Shown: in pieces, positions 30,523 through 39,090 of the stretch
Layout: the number at the start of each line of letters is the position of its first letter
Position numbering within the stretch: the stretch's first letter is position 1
Assembly: GCF_003072125.1 (NCBI RefSeq)
Contig: NZ_QCYH01000006.1
Coordinates: forward strand, 1 to 64,000
Origin: Pelagivirga sediminicola
GTDB lineage: Bacteria > Pseudomonadota > Alphaproteobacteria > Rhodobacterales > Rhodobacteraceae
DNA length: 64,000 nucleotides
Direction: 5' to 3'
Program-made: the position numbers and the translations under genes
Notes under the pieces: model-generated
The model's database searches: none
What the model saw: only the letters and a program-made list of their open reading frames with translations
Told to the model about the DNA's origin: nothing

Positions 30523-32196
30523 GTGGCGATCCTGTCGTTTCTGCTCAACCTCAGCGGTTCGGTCATGTTGCTGCTCTTTGCGGTGCGCATGGTGCGCACC
30601 GGGATCGAGCGCAGCTTTGGCGCGTCTTTCCAGCGCTGGCTGACCGACAGCACCAGCCTGACAGGATCGGGGGCGACGGGAGTGATGCTGGCGCTGATCC
30701 TGCAAAGCTCGGCCGCGGTGGCGCTGCTGACGTCGGGTTTCGCGGCGGCAGGGTATCTGGCCTTTCCGGCGGGATTGGCGGTGGTGCTGGGCGGCGATCT
30801 GGGCTCGGCGTTGATTATCCAGGTGCTGTCATTCCGGCTGGATTGGTTGATCCCGCTTCTGCTGACGGTCGGCGGCTTCCTGTTCGTCAAGACCGATGGC
30901 CGACGCTGGCGGCAGGCCGGGCGGATCCTGATGGGGGTTGCCTTCATCCTGATATCGCTGCAACTTTTGCGGCAGACGATGGAGCCGATCAACGACAGCG
31001 CGTTCCTTCCGGCCATCGCCGAATACCTTGCGCGCGATTTCATCACCGCGTTTCTGGTGGGCGCCGCGCTGGCCTTCGTGATGCATTCCAGCGTGGCGGC
31101 GGTGCTGATGTGCGTGACGCTGGTGCATATTGGCGCGCTCCCCTTTGCCGCCGGTCTGTCGCTTGTGCTGGGCGCCAACCTGGGCAGCGCGGGCATTCCG
31201 GTCTATCTGACGCGCGGGATGGGGGTGGACGGGCGGCGCATTCCCATTGCCAACATGATCCTTCGGGGCACCTGGGCGCTGGCCGCGCTGCTGGTCATCA
31301 ACCTGGGGTTCGATCCGTCGCATCTGTTGATCGTGTCACCGGGCCAGTCGCTGATTTATGCGCATATCGCCTTCAACCTGACGCTGCTGATCGTCGCGCT
31401 GCCGCTGTGCCGCCCGCTTGAGCGGCCGATCCAGGCGCTCATGCCGAGCACGGTGCAGACAGAGCCTGAACGCCATGACGAGATCAGCGTTCTGGATACC
31501 GATGTGCTGGACACGCCGCAAATGGCCATCGCCAGCCTGAAGCGCGAGCTTTTGCGCATGATGGGGCTGGTCGAGCGGATGTTCGAGCCGATCCAGTCGC
31601 TCTATGAGACCGGCGACAAGGCGCGCATGCGCGCGGTGCGGTTGCAGGACAACGCCGTCAATGCCGCGCTTCTTGAAATCCGGCGCTATGTCGCGGCGAT
31701 CCCGCTGGACGCCTATACCAAGGACGAGGCAAAGACGGTGCGCAGCCTGATGGAATATGCCATCCGGCTGGAGGCGGCGGGCGATCTGCTGGCGGGGCAG
31801 TTCCTGCGCACCGCGGCGGAAAAACGCGACGAACAGGTCACGCTGTCCGCCGAGGGCTGGAGCGAGCTGGTGCATATGTTCGAGGCGGTGCGCGCCAATT
31901 TCCGGCTGGCCGGCAACGTGCTGATTTCCGACGATCTGGAGAGCGCGCGCCTCCTGGTCATGGAAAAGACCGAGATCAAGCAAAAGGAACGGCGCAGCCG
32001 CAAGCGGCATCTTCAGCGTCTGTCAGACGGGCGCACGGACAGTTTCCAATCCAGCGACGTGCATCTGGAAACGCTGCGCGCGCTGCGCGATCTGAACGGA
32101 CACATCTCGGCGGTGGCCTATCCGATCCTCTATCGCAACGGCCAGTTGCTGGAAACGCGGCTGATCCGGAACATCGAGGACGAGACCGAGGATTGA
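30523..32196 (+). CDS. Na/Pi-cotransporter family protein with PhoU-like domain
   Basis: This inner-membrane protein of 557 residues starts at GTG 30523. The N-terminal 300 residues form two inverted Na_Pi_cotrans repeats, each with the QSS/HSS-type motif (LILQSSAAVALLTSG near residue 67; VMHSSVAAVLMCV near residue 188). Residues about 340-530 form a helical PhoU-like cytoplasmic domain. Family members import phosphate with Na+ or act as phosphate exporters. The 272 nt upstream, between it and the divergent SDR, contain no other recognised feature. Confidence 0.88.
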   Translation: MAILSFLLNLSGSVMLLLFAVRMVRTGIERSFGASFQRWLTDSTSLTGSGATGVMLALILQSSAAVALLTSGFAAAGYLAFPAGLAVVLGGDLGSALIIQVLSFRLDWLIPLLLTVGGFLFVKTDGRRWRQAGRILMGVAFILISLQLLRQTMEPINDSAFLPAIAEYLARDFITAFLVGAALAFVMHSSVAAVLMCVTLVHIGALPFAAGLSLVLGANLGSAGIPVYLTRGMGVDGRRIPIANMILRGTWALAALLVINLGFDPSHLLIVSPGQSLIYAHIAFNLTLLIVALPLCRPLERPIQALMPSTVQTEPERHDEISVLDTDVLDTPQMAIASLKRELLRMMGLVERMFEPIQSLYETGDKARMRAVRLQDNAVNAALLEIRRYVAAIPLDAYTKDEAKTVRSLMEYAIRLEAAGDLLAGQFLRTAAEKRDEQVTLSAEGWSELVHMFEAVRANFRLAGNVLISDDLESARLLVMEKTEIKQKERRSRKRHLQRLSDGRTDSFQSSDVHLETLRALRDLNGHISAVAYPILYRNGQLLETRLIRNIEDETED

Positions 32197-32230
32197 GCCA
32201 TCCCCGGCCCGTCACCGCGTCGGCCAACCA

Positions 32231-33448
32231 TCAGATGATCGCAGTCTCCACATAGGGTTTGCCCGCCGCGATCCGGTCAAAATGGAACGGCGAAAGGTCC
32301 AGCGACCGGTATTCGCCATATGTCAGCCATTCCGCCGTGCCGCGCCCCATGGCGGGCGATTGCTGCAGGCCGTGGCCGGAAAATCCGTTGATGAAGAGGA
32401 AGTTGGTCAGCTCGGGATGGGGGCCGGTGATGGCGTTGTGATCGAAGGTGTTCATCGCATAATGCCCGGCCCATTCGTGCAGCACCTTTATCGCCTCGAA
32501 TTGCGGGATGCGCGTGGCGATGGCGGGCCAGACATGGTCCATCCAGATATCACGGTCCATCTGGAAATCATCGGGATCGACGGCGGGGTCGATATCGCTG
32601 TGGGCGCCGGCCATGTAGGTGTCGGCGCCGTCTTGCCGGACATGCACGCCGGACGGATCCACCGTCAGCGGCAATTCACGGTCCAGCGGCTGGGAGGCCG
32701 AGAAGGTCCAGGTGTAGCGCTTGCGCGGCTCGACAGGGATCTCGATGCCCGCCATCGCCGCGGTCAGCGCGGCGCGGGGACCGCTGGCATTGACCAGCTG
32801 GCCGCAGGCGATTGTGCTACCGGAGGCCAGCGTCACGCTCTCGACACGGCCCTTGGCGTGATTGATCGCCACCACCTCGCCCGCCAGAAACTCGACGCCG
32901 CGCTCGCGGGCCGAGCGGCGCCACCAGTCAAAGACGGCCATGTAATCCCAATAGCCTTCGTCCTTGGTGTTGATGCTGCCCAGAACGATATCGTCCAGCG
33001 CGTAAAACGGGTATTCGGCGGCGATCTGATCGGGGGTCAGCAGGCGCGTTTCGGCGCCCTCGGCAATCTGCACCGCATGGCTGGCGCGCAGCACATCTGC
33101 GCCCGCCTCGGTATCGGCAAGGTACATATAGCCGTAATTCTGGATCTTGAGCTGCGGCACGCGGTCGTCGCCGCCCATGTATTCGCGCAGGTTCTGAATG
33201 AAATCGGCCCCGAATTGCGAGATGCGCACATTCAGCGCCGAACTGAACTGCTGGCGGATGCAGGAATTCGTGTGCCCGGTCGAGCATTTCTCATAGGTGG
33301 GATCGCGATCAATCACCAGGATGCGCCCGTTGAAATCCTTTTGCTCTGTCAGGAACCATGCCGTCGCCGCGCCCATCATGGCGCCTCCGATGATGACGAC
33401 ATCATAACTGTCATGTGTCTGCGTCGAGACATAGCTGTTGGGGGGCAT
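32231..33448 (-). CDS. FAD-dependent oxidoreductase (DAO family)
   Basis: The 405-residue protein starts at ATG 33448 after AAGGAG. The N-terminal dinucleotide-binding segment reads DVVIIGGAMMGAATAWFL, and a second FAD segment ends in LVNASGPRAALTA near residue 220. The C-terminal HEWAGHYAMNTFDHNAITG and FINGFSGHGLQQSPAMG segments match DAO-type amine or amino-acid oxidoreductases related to sarcosine oxidase subunit beta. Substrate unknown. It converges with the Na/Pi transporter and diverges from the iron locus. Confidence 0.85.
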   Translation of the reverse strand: MPPNSYVSTQTHDSYDVVIIGGAMMGAATAWFLTEQKDFNGRILVIDRDPTYEKCSTGHTNSCIRQQFSSALNVRISQFGADFIQNLREYMGGDDRVPQLKIQNYGYMYLADTEAGADVLRASHAVQIAEGAETRLLTPDQIAAEYPFYALDDIVLGSINTKDEGYWDYMAVFDWWRRSARERGVEFLAGEVVAINHAKGRVESVTLASGSTIACGQLVNASGPRAALTAAMAGIEIPVEPRKRYTWTFSASQPLDRELPLTVDPSGVHVRQDGADTYMAGAHSDIDPAVDPDDFQMDRDIWMDHVWPAIATRIPQFEAIKVLHEWAGHYAMNTFDHNAITGPHPELTNFLFINGFSGHGLQQSPAMGRGTAEWLTYGEYRSLDLSPFHFDRIAAGKPYVETAII

Positions 33449-33547
33449 CGCCTGCTCCTTCGTGCGGGGGGTGTCTGAACCGGACCATCACGAGCGGCGC
33501 TGGAAAATGCAAGCGTCTGCGTGCGGCATTTCGCCATGAATTTTAAC

Positions 33548-33564
33548 CCGACCAAAAAAGTCGG
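33548..33564 (+). repeat. Small inverted repeat upstream of iron operon
   Basis: CCGAC and GTCGG (33548-33552 and 33560-33564) flank CAAAAAA. This hairpin or operator lies just before the TTGACA at 33566 and may be a protein-binding site. The call is based on symmetry only. Confidence 0.35.
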
Positions 33565-33565
33565 A

Positions 33566-33600
33566 TTGACATAGTTTATAAATTCACTCAGTTATAACCG
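33566..33600 (+). promoter_or_regulatory. AT-rich promoter/operator region of the hemP-imelysin operon
   Basis: TTGACA at 33566-33571 resembles a -35 box. It is followed by an AT-rich stretch, rare in this high-GC DNA, with two TTATAA palindromes at 33576-33581 and 33592-33597, separated by 10 bases. Iron genes in Rhodobacterales are regulated by Fur/Mur, Irr, RirA or IscR-type repressors. I cannot assign the site to one of them. Confidence 0.45.
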
Positions 33601-33675
33601 CGTGCCAGCCACCCTGACCCTTGCGGGCGTCGCAATCGGGGAAGCCGACGAATCGACAACACGACAGGACGCGCG

Positions 33676-33843
33676 ATGCCGCATTCCCTCGCTGCCCAGA
33701 CCTCCCCCCGCGACACCGCTTTGCCGTGCCGCCCCGGTGCCAACGAGATGGTGCAGCGGTGGCAGGATGTCGGCGGAATCGAAGGGGTCAGCCTTGAATG
33801 GATGCTGGACCGTGCGCGCGCCGCTCAGGAGGCCACGACATGA
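33676..33843 (+). CDS. Small ORF (55 aa) coupled to hemP
   Basis: An AGGA-type ribosome binding site six bases before ATG 33676 opens a 55-codon frame that ends at 33841-33843 in an ATGA overlap with hemP. The product is soluble; its C-terminal half (NEMVQRWQDVGGIEGVSLEWMLDRA, read here in two parts around residues 23-47) looks like a folded helical segment. I do not recognise a family. Coupling to hemP and a plausible ribosome site argue that it is real; it could also be only a leader ORF that drives hemP translation. Confidence 0.5.
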   Translation: MPHSLAAQTSPRDTALPCRPGANEMVQRWQDVGGIEGVSLEWMLDRARAAQEATT

Positions 33844-34007
33844 CGCTTCAGCCAAAGACGATCGAGATTGACAGCAGCGCGGGCGATTTGCCCACCTATG
33901 ATGCCCAGCATCTGGTGATGAACGGCGATCAGGCCCGGATCGTGCTGGATGACAAGGTTTATACCCTGCGCATCACCCGCGCGGGCAAGCTGATCCTGAC
34001 GAAATGA
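33840..34007 (+). CDS. hemP: Hemin uptake protein HemP
   Basis: HemP is a small protein, found in iron/haem uptake loci, that in several bacteria promotes expression of haem or siderophore receptors. The start is ATG 33840, overlapping the stop of the 55-aa ORF, and gives 55 residues. The HemP core is clear: YDAQHLVMNGDQARIVLDD followed by YTLRITRAGKLILTK at the end. No hmu haem transport genes are nearby. The stop overlaps the next ATG (ATGA). Confidence 0.9.
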   Translation: MTLQPKTIEIDSSAGDLPTYDAQHLVMNGDQARIVLDDKVYTLRITRAGKLILTK

Positions 34008-34483
34008 GCGCGGCGCCCCACAATCGCGGCGGCGCCCCGGTGGGGCAGGTGGCCCATATGGAGGGGCTGGAGGCCGCGTCGGTGCTGTATCTGCGCCTTT
34101 GGTGCGACAGCGCGGGCAGCCGACAAGCGGTGCGCGATGATTTCGCGCAGGCGCTGGGCCCCGATCACGGGGGCGCGGCGGCGGATGCATGGGACGCGCT
34201 GATGGAGCTGTGCACCGAGCATTGCCGCCGGCCGCTGATGCGCCACGCGGTGACGTGCAGATGTCTTGGCGCGGACGAATCGTGCTTTGCCAATTTTATC
34301 GCCGCCGCCGCGACGGGCGCGCGCGAGGACGCGATGCTGATGGCAACGCTGATCGTGCGGGCCGACATGGCGCCGGTCTTTACCTCGCTTGCCTGCGAAT
34401 GCGGGCTGGCCCTGAAATGCATGGCGCTGGCCGCGCCGCGCGACATGGCACGGCGCGCCGCCGCGCCTGCAACACTTCACTAA
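34004..34483 (+). CDS. Cysteine-rich protein of unknown function in iron operon
   Basis: I do not recognise this 159-residue protein. It has no signal peptide, so it is probably cytoplasmic. It holds nine cysteines at residues 34, 70, 74, 85, 87, 94, 131, 133 and 139, arranged as CxxxC, CxC plus C, and CxC plus C. With His residues at 73 and 81 this looks like a metal- or Fe-S-binding pattern. It is translationally coupled to hemP (ATGA) and precedes imelysin by 15 nt, so a role in iron sensing or handling is a reasonable inference. Confidence 0.75.
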   Translation: MSAAPHNRGGAPVGQVAHMEGLEAASVLYLRLWCDSAGSRQAVRDDFAQALGPDHGGAAADAWDALMELCTEHCRRPLMRHAVTCRCLGADESCFANFIAAAATGAREDAMLMATLIVRADMAPVFTSLACECGLALKCMALAAPRDMARRAAAPATLH

Positions 34484-34498
34484 AGGACTGAATATCGC

Positions 34499-35761
34499 AT
34501 GACTCGCCTCTTTCTCAGCACGACCGCCCTTGGCCTTGCCCTGACGCTGCCCGCCTTTGCCGCGACCAAATCCGAGGTGCTCGGCACCTATGCCGACATC
34601 GCCGCCGCCGGGTATGAGGACAGCGCCGCGGCAGCCCGCCTGCTGAAGGAAGCGGTGACGGCGCTGACCGAATCGCCCTCGGCCGAGACGCTTCAGGCCG
34701 CGCGCGCCGCGTGGATCGCCGCGCGGGTGCCCTACCAGCAGACCGAGGTTTACCGTTTCGGCAATCCCATCGTCGATGACTGGGAGGGCAAGGTAAACGC
34801 CTGGCCGCTGGACGAGGGGCTGATCGATTATGTTGATGCGGCCTATGGCGGCGCATCGGACGAGAACGATCTGAAGACACTGAACGTCATCGCCAACCCG
34901 ATATTCACCCTGTCGGGCACCGAAATCGACGCGACCGAGATCACGCCCGAACTGCTGTCGGGTACCCTGCACGAGGCCGACGGGGTCGAGGCGAACGTGG
35001 CCACCGGATATCATGCGGTCGAATTCCTGCTCTGGGGACAGGACCTGAACGGCACCGATCCGGGCGCGGGCCAGCGGCCCTGGACGGATTACGCCAGCGG
35101 CGAGGAGTGCACGAACGACAATTGCGATCGCCGCGCCGATTACCTGACCGCCGCAACCGATCTGCTGATCTCCGATCTGGACTGGATGGCGGGCCAATGG
35201 GCCGAAGGCGGCGCCGCCCGCGAGGCCGTCACCAGCGACGAAAATGTCGGCATTTCCGCCATTCTGACCGGCATGGGCAGCCTCAGCTATGGCGAGCAGG
35301 CGGGCGAGCGGATGCGTCTGGGCCTGATGCTGAACGATCCCGAGGAAGAGCATGATTGCTTCTCCGACAACACCCATAACAGCCATTACTATGACGGGCT
35401 GGGCATCCAGAACGTCTATATGGGCGAATATGTCCGCATCGACGGCAGCTTGGTCAGCGGTCCGTCGCTGTCCGATCTGGTCGCCGAAAAGGACGCGGCG
35501 CTGGATGCCGAGATGCAGGCCAAGCTGTCGCGCACCATGCGCGCGCTGGGCCGGATCAAGACGACGGCCGAGGCGGGAACGGCCTATGACCAGATGCTGG
35601 CGCGCGGCAACGCGGCGGGCGAGGCGCTGGTGATGGGCGGCGTCGATGGCCTGATCGACCAGACCCGAGCGATCGAGCGGATCGTCACCGCACTGGGCGT
35701 GGATGGTATCGCCTTTGAGGGCTCCGACAGCCTTGATGACCCCGATGCCGTTTTCCAGTGA
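34499..35761 (+). CDS. Imelysin-family periplasmic iron protein (IrpA-like)
   Basis: Imelysin proteins (former peptidase M75) are iron-regulated and implicated in iron uptake. The 420 residues begin with a signal peptide (cleavage likely after PAFA, residue about 21). The signature GxHxxE is intact as G170-Y-H172-A-V-E175, followed by FLLWGQD. The rest is all-helical. It is the first large gene of the locus and is followed after 28 nt by the outer-membrane barrel gene. Confidence 0.92.
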   Translation: MTRLFLSTTALGLALTLPAFAATKSEVLGTYADIAAAGYEDSAAAARLLKEAVTALTESPSAETLQAARAAWIAARVPYQQTEVYRFGNPIVDDWEGKVNAWPLDEGLIDYVDAAYGGASDENDLKTLNVIANPIFTLSGTEIDATEITPELLSGTLHEADGVEANVATGYHAVEFLLWGQDLNGTDPGAGQRPWTDYASGEECTNDNCDRRADYLTAATDLLISDLDWMAGQWAEGGAAREAVTSDENVGISAILTGMGSLSYGEQAGERMRLGLMLNDPEEEHDCFSDNTHNSHYYDGLGIQNVYMGEYVRIDGSLVSGPSLSDLVAEKDAALDAEMQAKLSRTMRALGRIKTTAEAGTAYDQMLARGNAAGEALVMGGVDGLIDQTRAIERIVTALGVDGIAFEGSDSLDDPDAVFQ

Positions 35762-35789
35762 CCCGCGCAAAGCCAAACGAAAAAAGAAC

Positions 35790-36836
35790 ATGATGATGAC
35801 ACGCAACACCACCCCCCGGGCCCTTGGCCTTGTCCTTGGCGCAACCACTGGCCTGATGTCGGCGGTGCCTGCGCTGGCGCTGGAATACGGCCCGTTCACC
35901 GCCGAAATCTCGGTCGAGATCGAGAACGATACCGTTGTCGACGCGAGCGATCCCGCGCTGGAGATCAGCGATACCTACGCCACGATCGAGGCCGCCATTG
36001 CCATGGCCATCGGCACGTCCTCGTCCCTGAACCTTGGCCTGACATTCGAGCCGATCATCGACGCGACCCGCGACCGCGCCTTCGAGGATCACGGGCTTTA
36101 TGCCGAGGAATTCTACTTCAATCACGATTTCGGCGCCGCCGAGATCATCCTGGGCAAGTTCAACCCCGCCTTCGGCGTCGCATGGGACGAGGCGCCCGGC
36201 GTCTTCGGCACCGATTTCGCCGAGGATTACCAACTGACCGAGCAGATCGGCGGCGCGGTGCTGATCCCCTTCGATATCGGCGCGTCGAACAATTATCTGT
36301 CGGTGGCGCTGTTCAACGCCGACCGCTCGATCCTCAGCAAATCGCTGGGTCGCAGGCGCGGCCAGAACAGCCTGCCCGTCGGCGGCGTCGGCAACACCAG
36401 CGGCCCCGAGAGCATCGCCGTGTCGCTGAACGGCGAGATCGGCGAGACGACCTATAATATCGGCGTGCAGAACCTGGCGCGCGGCGCGGGCGACACACAT
36501 GACCAGACCGGCGCGGTCATCGGCATGGCGCATACCTACGATCTGGGCCGCCCCGTCGCGCTGTTGGCGGAAATGGCCTATTTCACCGATTTCGGCGGCA
36601 CCTCGGCCAGCGCGCGTTATGGCACGGTCGGCCTTGCCGCGCCCTTCGGACCGGTCACGATGTCGGCGGTCTATACGAACCGCGATATCGAGGGCGCGCG
36701 CACCGATCATCTTGCCACCCTCGCGGGCGAGGTCGAACTAGCCACGAACCTCTTTGCCTCGCTCGGCTATCGCTACGGGTTCGAGGACGGGGACGAAACC
36801 CACACCATCGGAACGGTCATCGCGTACCAGTTCTGA
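35790..36836 (+). CDS. Outer-membrane beta-barrel protein (LbtU/porin-like) of iron locus
   Basis: From the ATG at 35790 the 348-residue product has a signal peptide (cleavage near ALALA, about residue 25). The remainder has alternating hydrophobic strands and acidic loops, and the C-terminal residue is Phe (TVIAYQF), typical of outer-membrane barrels inserted by BamA. It resembles LbtU-type siderophore porins more than TonB receptors, because there is no plug domain or TonB box. Placement between imelysin and bfd suggests TonB-independent iron entry, which is inference. Confidence 0.72.
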   Translation: MMMTRNTTPRALGLVLGATTGLMSAVPALALEYGPFTAEISVEIENDTVVDASDPALEISDTYATIEAAIAMAIGTSSSLNLGLTFEPIIDATRDRAFEDHGLYAEEFYFNHDFGAAEIILGKFNPAFGVAWDEAPGVFGTDFAEDYQLTEQIGGAVLIPFDIGASNNYLSVALFNADRSILSKSLGRRRGQNSLPVGGVGNTSGPESIAVSLNGEIGETTYNIGVQNLARGAGDTHDQTGAVIGMAHTYDLGRPVALLAEMAYFTDFGGTSASARYGTVGLAAPFGPVTMSAVYTNRDIEGARTDHLATLAGEVELATNLFASLGYRYGFEDGDETHTIGTVIAYQF

Positions 36837-36865
36837 ACCGGCCGCGCGCCAACAGGAGATGCACC

Positions 36866-37132
36866 ATGATCGTCTGTCACTGCCAGAACATCACGAACCA
36901 TGACATCGATGCCGCGATCAACTGGATGAGGGCCGCGGATGCCACCGCCCTCATCACCCCCGGCAAGGTCTATCGCGCGCTGGGCAAATCCGCGGATTGC
37001 GGGGGGTGCATGCCGCTCTTCCTTTCCACCATGCGCAAAAATGATAACATGGAAGTTCCCATGACACTTCGCGGCCTGCGGGCCGGACCAGCAGAGGAAT
37101 TCCACGATGAACGGCGACAAGAAAGCAATTGA
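36866..37132 (+). CDS. bfd: Bacterioferritin-associated ferredoxin (Bfd)
   Basis: Bfd is a [2Fe-2S] protein that reduces Fe(III) in bacterioferritin so iron can be released. The 88 residues carry the four cluster cysteines at 4, 6, 45 and 48 (VCHCQ and DCGGC). The core is as usual, and a longer, less typical C-terminal tail of about 30 residues overlaps the bfr start by 26 nt. A good ribosome binding site (AGGAGATGCACC) precedes the ATG. Confidence 0.93.
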   Translation: MIVCHCQNITNHDIDAAINWMRAADATALITPGKVYRALGKSADCGGCMPLFLSTMRKNDNMEVPMTLRGLRAGPAEEFHDERRQESN

Positions 37133-37592
37133 ATACCTCAACACCGCGCTGCGCGCCGAGCTGACGGCGGTCAGCCAATACTGGCTGCATTTCCGCCTGC
37201 AAGAGGATTGGGGCCTTGGCCACATGGCGCGCAAAAGCCGCGAGGAAAGCATCGAGGAGATGCATCACGCCGACAAGCTGATCGCGCGCATCCTGTTCCT
37301 CGGCGGGCATCCGAACCTGCAAAAGCTGGATTCGCTGCGTATCGGCCAGACACCCAAGGAAACGCTGGAATGCGATCTGGCCGCCGAACACGAGGCGCGC
37401 GAGCTTTATGCCGAAGCGCGCAAATATTGTGAAGAGGTCGGCGATTATGTCTCCAAGAACCTCTTCGAAGAGTTGATGGCCGACGAAGAAGGGCATATCG
37501 ACTTTCTCGAAACGCAGCTCGATCTGCTCGAAAAAGTGGGCGAAGAGAAATATGCGCAGCTCAACGCATCGAAAATGGACGAGGCGGAGTAG
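37107..37592 (+). CDS. bfr: Bacterioferritin
   Basis: Bfr forms the 24-mer haem-containing iron storage shell. The 161 residues have the ferroxidase ligands (Glu in [11 protein letters not shown], Glu and His in EEMHHADK, Glu/His in [11 protein letters not shown]) and the haem-ligating Met of the EEMHHAD segment. The start ATG overlaps bfd and the end overlaps the next gene by 41 nt, which supports one transcript bfd-bfr-DUF1111. Confidence 0.96.
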   Translation: MNGDKKAIEYLNTALRAELTAVSQYWLHFRLQEDWGLGHMARKSREESIEEMHHADKLIARILFLGGHPNLQKLDSLRIGQTPKETLECDLAAEHEARELYAEARKYCEEVGDYVSKNLFEELMADEEGHIDFLETQLDLLEKVGEEKYAQLNASKMDEAE

Positions 37593-39087
37593 CCTTTTCG
37601 CGGCGCTCATGCTGGCCGGCCCGTTGGTGGCCGGTCCGCTGGACGAGCCGCATCTCGACATCATCCCCCGCACGGACGAAGAGGCAGGGCGCATCGCCCG
37701 CGTAACGCAGCCGGATGAAGATTTCACCAAACCCGCCAAGTTCGAAGAACTGCCCGCAGGCGCGGCAACCGTGCGCGTGCGCAACACCGCCGACGCGTTC
37801 TCGGACCCGTCGGGCAACATCACCTTCGAGAACGAGCTGAAATTCAAGGTCGGCAACGGGCTTTTCCGCAAGATCTGGGTGTCCTCGCCCTCGTCCACGC
37901 TGGCCTCGGACGGGCTGGGGCCGCTGTTCAATGCGCGTTCCTGCCAGCGCTGCCATATCAAGGACGGGCGCGGCCATCCGCCCGAGGACGGTGACGACAA
38001 CGCCGTGTCGATGTTCCTGCGCGTGTCGATCCCCGATGATGCTGCCGCGATTACCGAGATCGAGGAGTATCTGGGCACCGCGCCCGACCCGACATATGGC
38101 ACGCAGTTGCAGGACCATGCGCTGCCCGGCATCCCTGCCGAATACCGCATGCAGATCGCGTATGAGGAAATTCCGGTCGAGTTGTCGGGCGGGCAGGTGG
38201 CTAGCCTGCGCAGCCCCACCTACACCGCCGCCGATCTGGGCTATGGCCCCTTGCACGCGGACGCGATGCTCAGCCCGCGCGTGGCGCCCCAGATGATCGG
38301 TCTGGGCCTGCTTGAGGCGATCCCGGCGGCGGACATTCTGGCGTGGGAGGATCCCGGTGACGCCGATGGTGATGGCATTTCGGGCCGCGCCAATATCGTG
38401 TGGTCCGTGGAATACGACATGCCGATGCTGGGCCGTTTCGGGCTGAAGGCCGGCACGCCGACGGTGCGCGAGCAAAGCGCCGGCGCGTTTGCCGGGGACA
38501 TCGGCATCTCCAACCCGCTCTTCGCCGATCCGTTCGGCGAATGCACCACCATTCAGGACGCCTGCCAGACCGCCCCGCATGGCGACGGCGACGACCGCGA
38601 ATTCGAAGTGGACGCCGAGGGGCTGGATCTGGTGACGTTCTACAGCCGCAATCTGGGCGTTCCGGCCCGCCGCGATGTGGCCGCGCCGCAGGTGCTGCGC
38701 GGCAAGCAGGTGTTTCACCAGACCGGCTGCGCGTCCTGCCACCGGCCGAAATTCGTCACGCATCGCCTGAACGATCAGCCCGAACAGAGCTTTCAGTTGA
38801 TCTGGCCCTATACCGACATGCTGCTGCACGACATGGGCGAGGGGCTGGCCGACAACCGCCCCGAGGCGCGCGCGAACGGGCGCGAATGGCGCACGCCGCC
38901 GCTGTGGGGGATCGGCCTGACTGGACGTGTCAGCGGGCACACCTATTTCCTGCATGACGGGCGGGCGCGATCCTTGCTGGAGGCCGTGCTGTGGCACGGC
39001 GGCGAGGCGCAGACCGCGCGTGATACCGTCGCCGCCATGCCGCCGGATGACCGCGCGGCGCTGATCGCCTATCTGGAAAGCCTTTGA
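37552..39087 (+). CDS. Di-heme oxidoreductase (DUF1111/DHOR), c-type cytochrome
   Basis: This periplasmic protein of 511 residues has a signal peptide ([21 protein letters not shown] region) and two haem c motifs, CQRCH near residue 133 and CASCH near residue 389. It belongs to the MauG-like di-heme thiol oxidoreductase family found beside imelysins. The start at ATG 37552 lies inside bfr; no other start codon gives a full signal peptide. A redox role on iron or copper in the periplasm is likely but unproven. It is followed after 3 nt by the second imelysin. Confidence 0.9.
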   Translation: MRSSTHRKWTRRSSLFAALMLAGPLVAGPLDEPHLDIIPRTDEEAGRIARVTQPDEDFTKPAKFEELPAGAATVRVRNTADAFSDPSGNITFENELKFKVGNGLFRKIWVSSPSSTLASDGLGPLFNARSCQRCHIKDGRGHPPEDGDDNAVSMFLRVSIPDDAAAITEIEEYLGTAPDPTYGTQLQDHALPGIPAEYRMQIAYEEIPVELSGGQVASLRSPTYTAADLGYGPLHADAMLSPRVAPQMIGLGLLEAIPAADILAWEDPGDADGDGISGRANIVWSVEYDMPMLGRFGLKAGTPTVREQSAGAFAGDIGISNPLFADPFGECTTIQDACQTAPHGDGDDREFEVDAEGLDLVTFYSRNLGVPARRDVAAPQVLRGKQVFHQTGCASCHRPKFVTHRLNDQPEQSFQLIWPYTDMLLHDMGEGLADNRPEARANGREWRTPPLWGIGLTGRVSGHTYFLHDGRARSLLEAVLWHGGEAQTARDTVAAMPPDDRAALIAYLESL

Positions 39088-39090
39088 CAT

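Noticed and set aside
33602..33871. 89-codon open frame overlapping the 55-aa ORF and the hemP start
   Set aside because: It is in a different frame from both, has no ribosome binding site and shows shadow-type composition.
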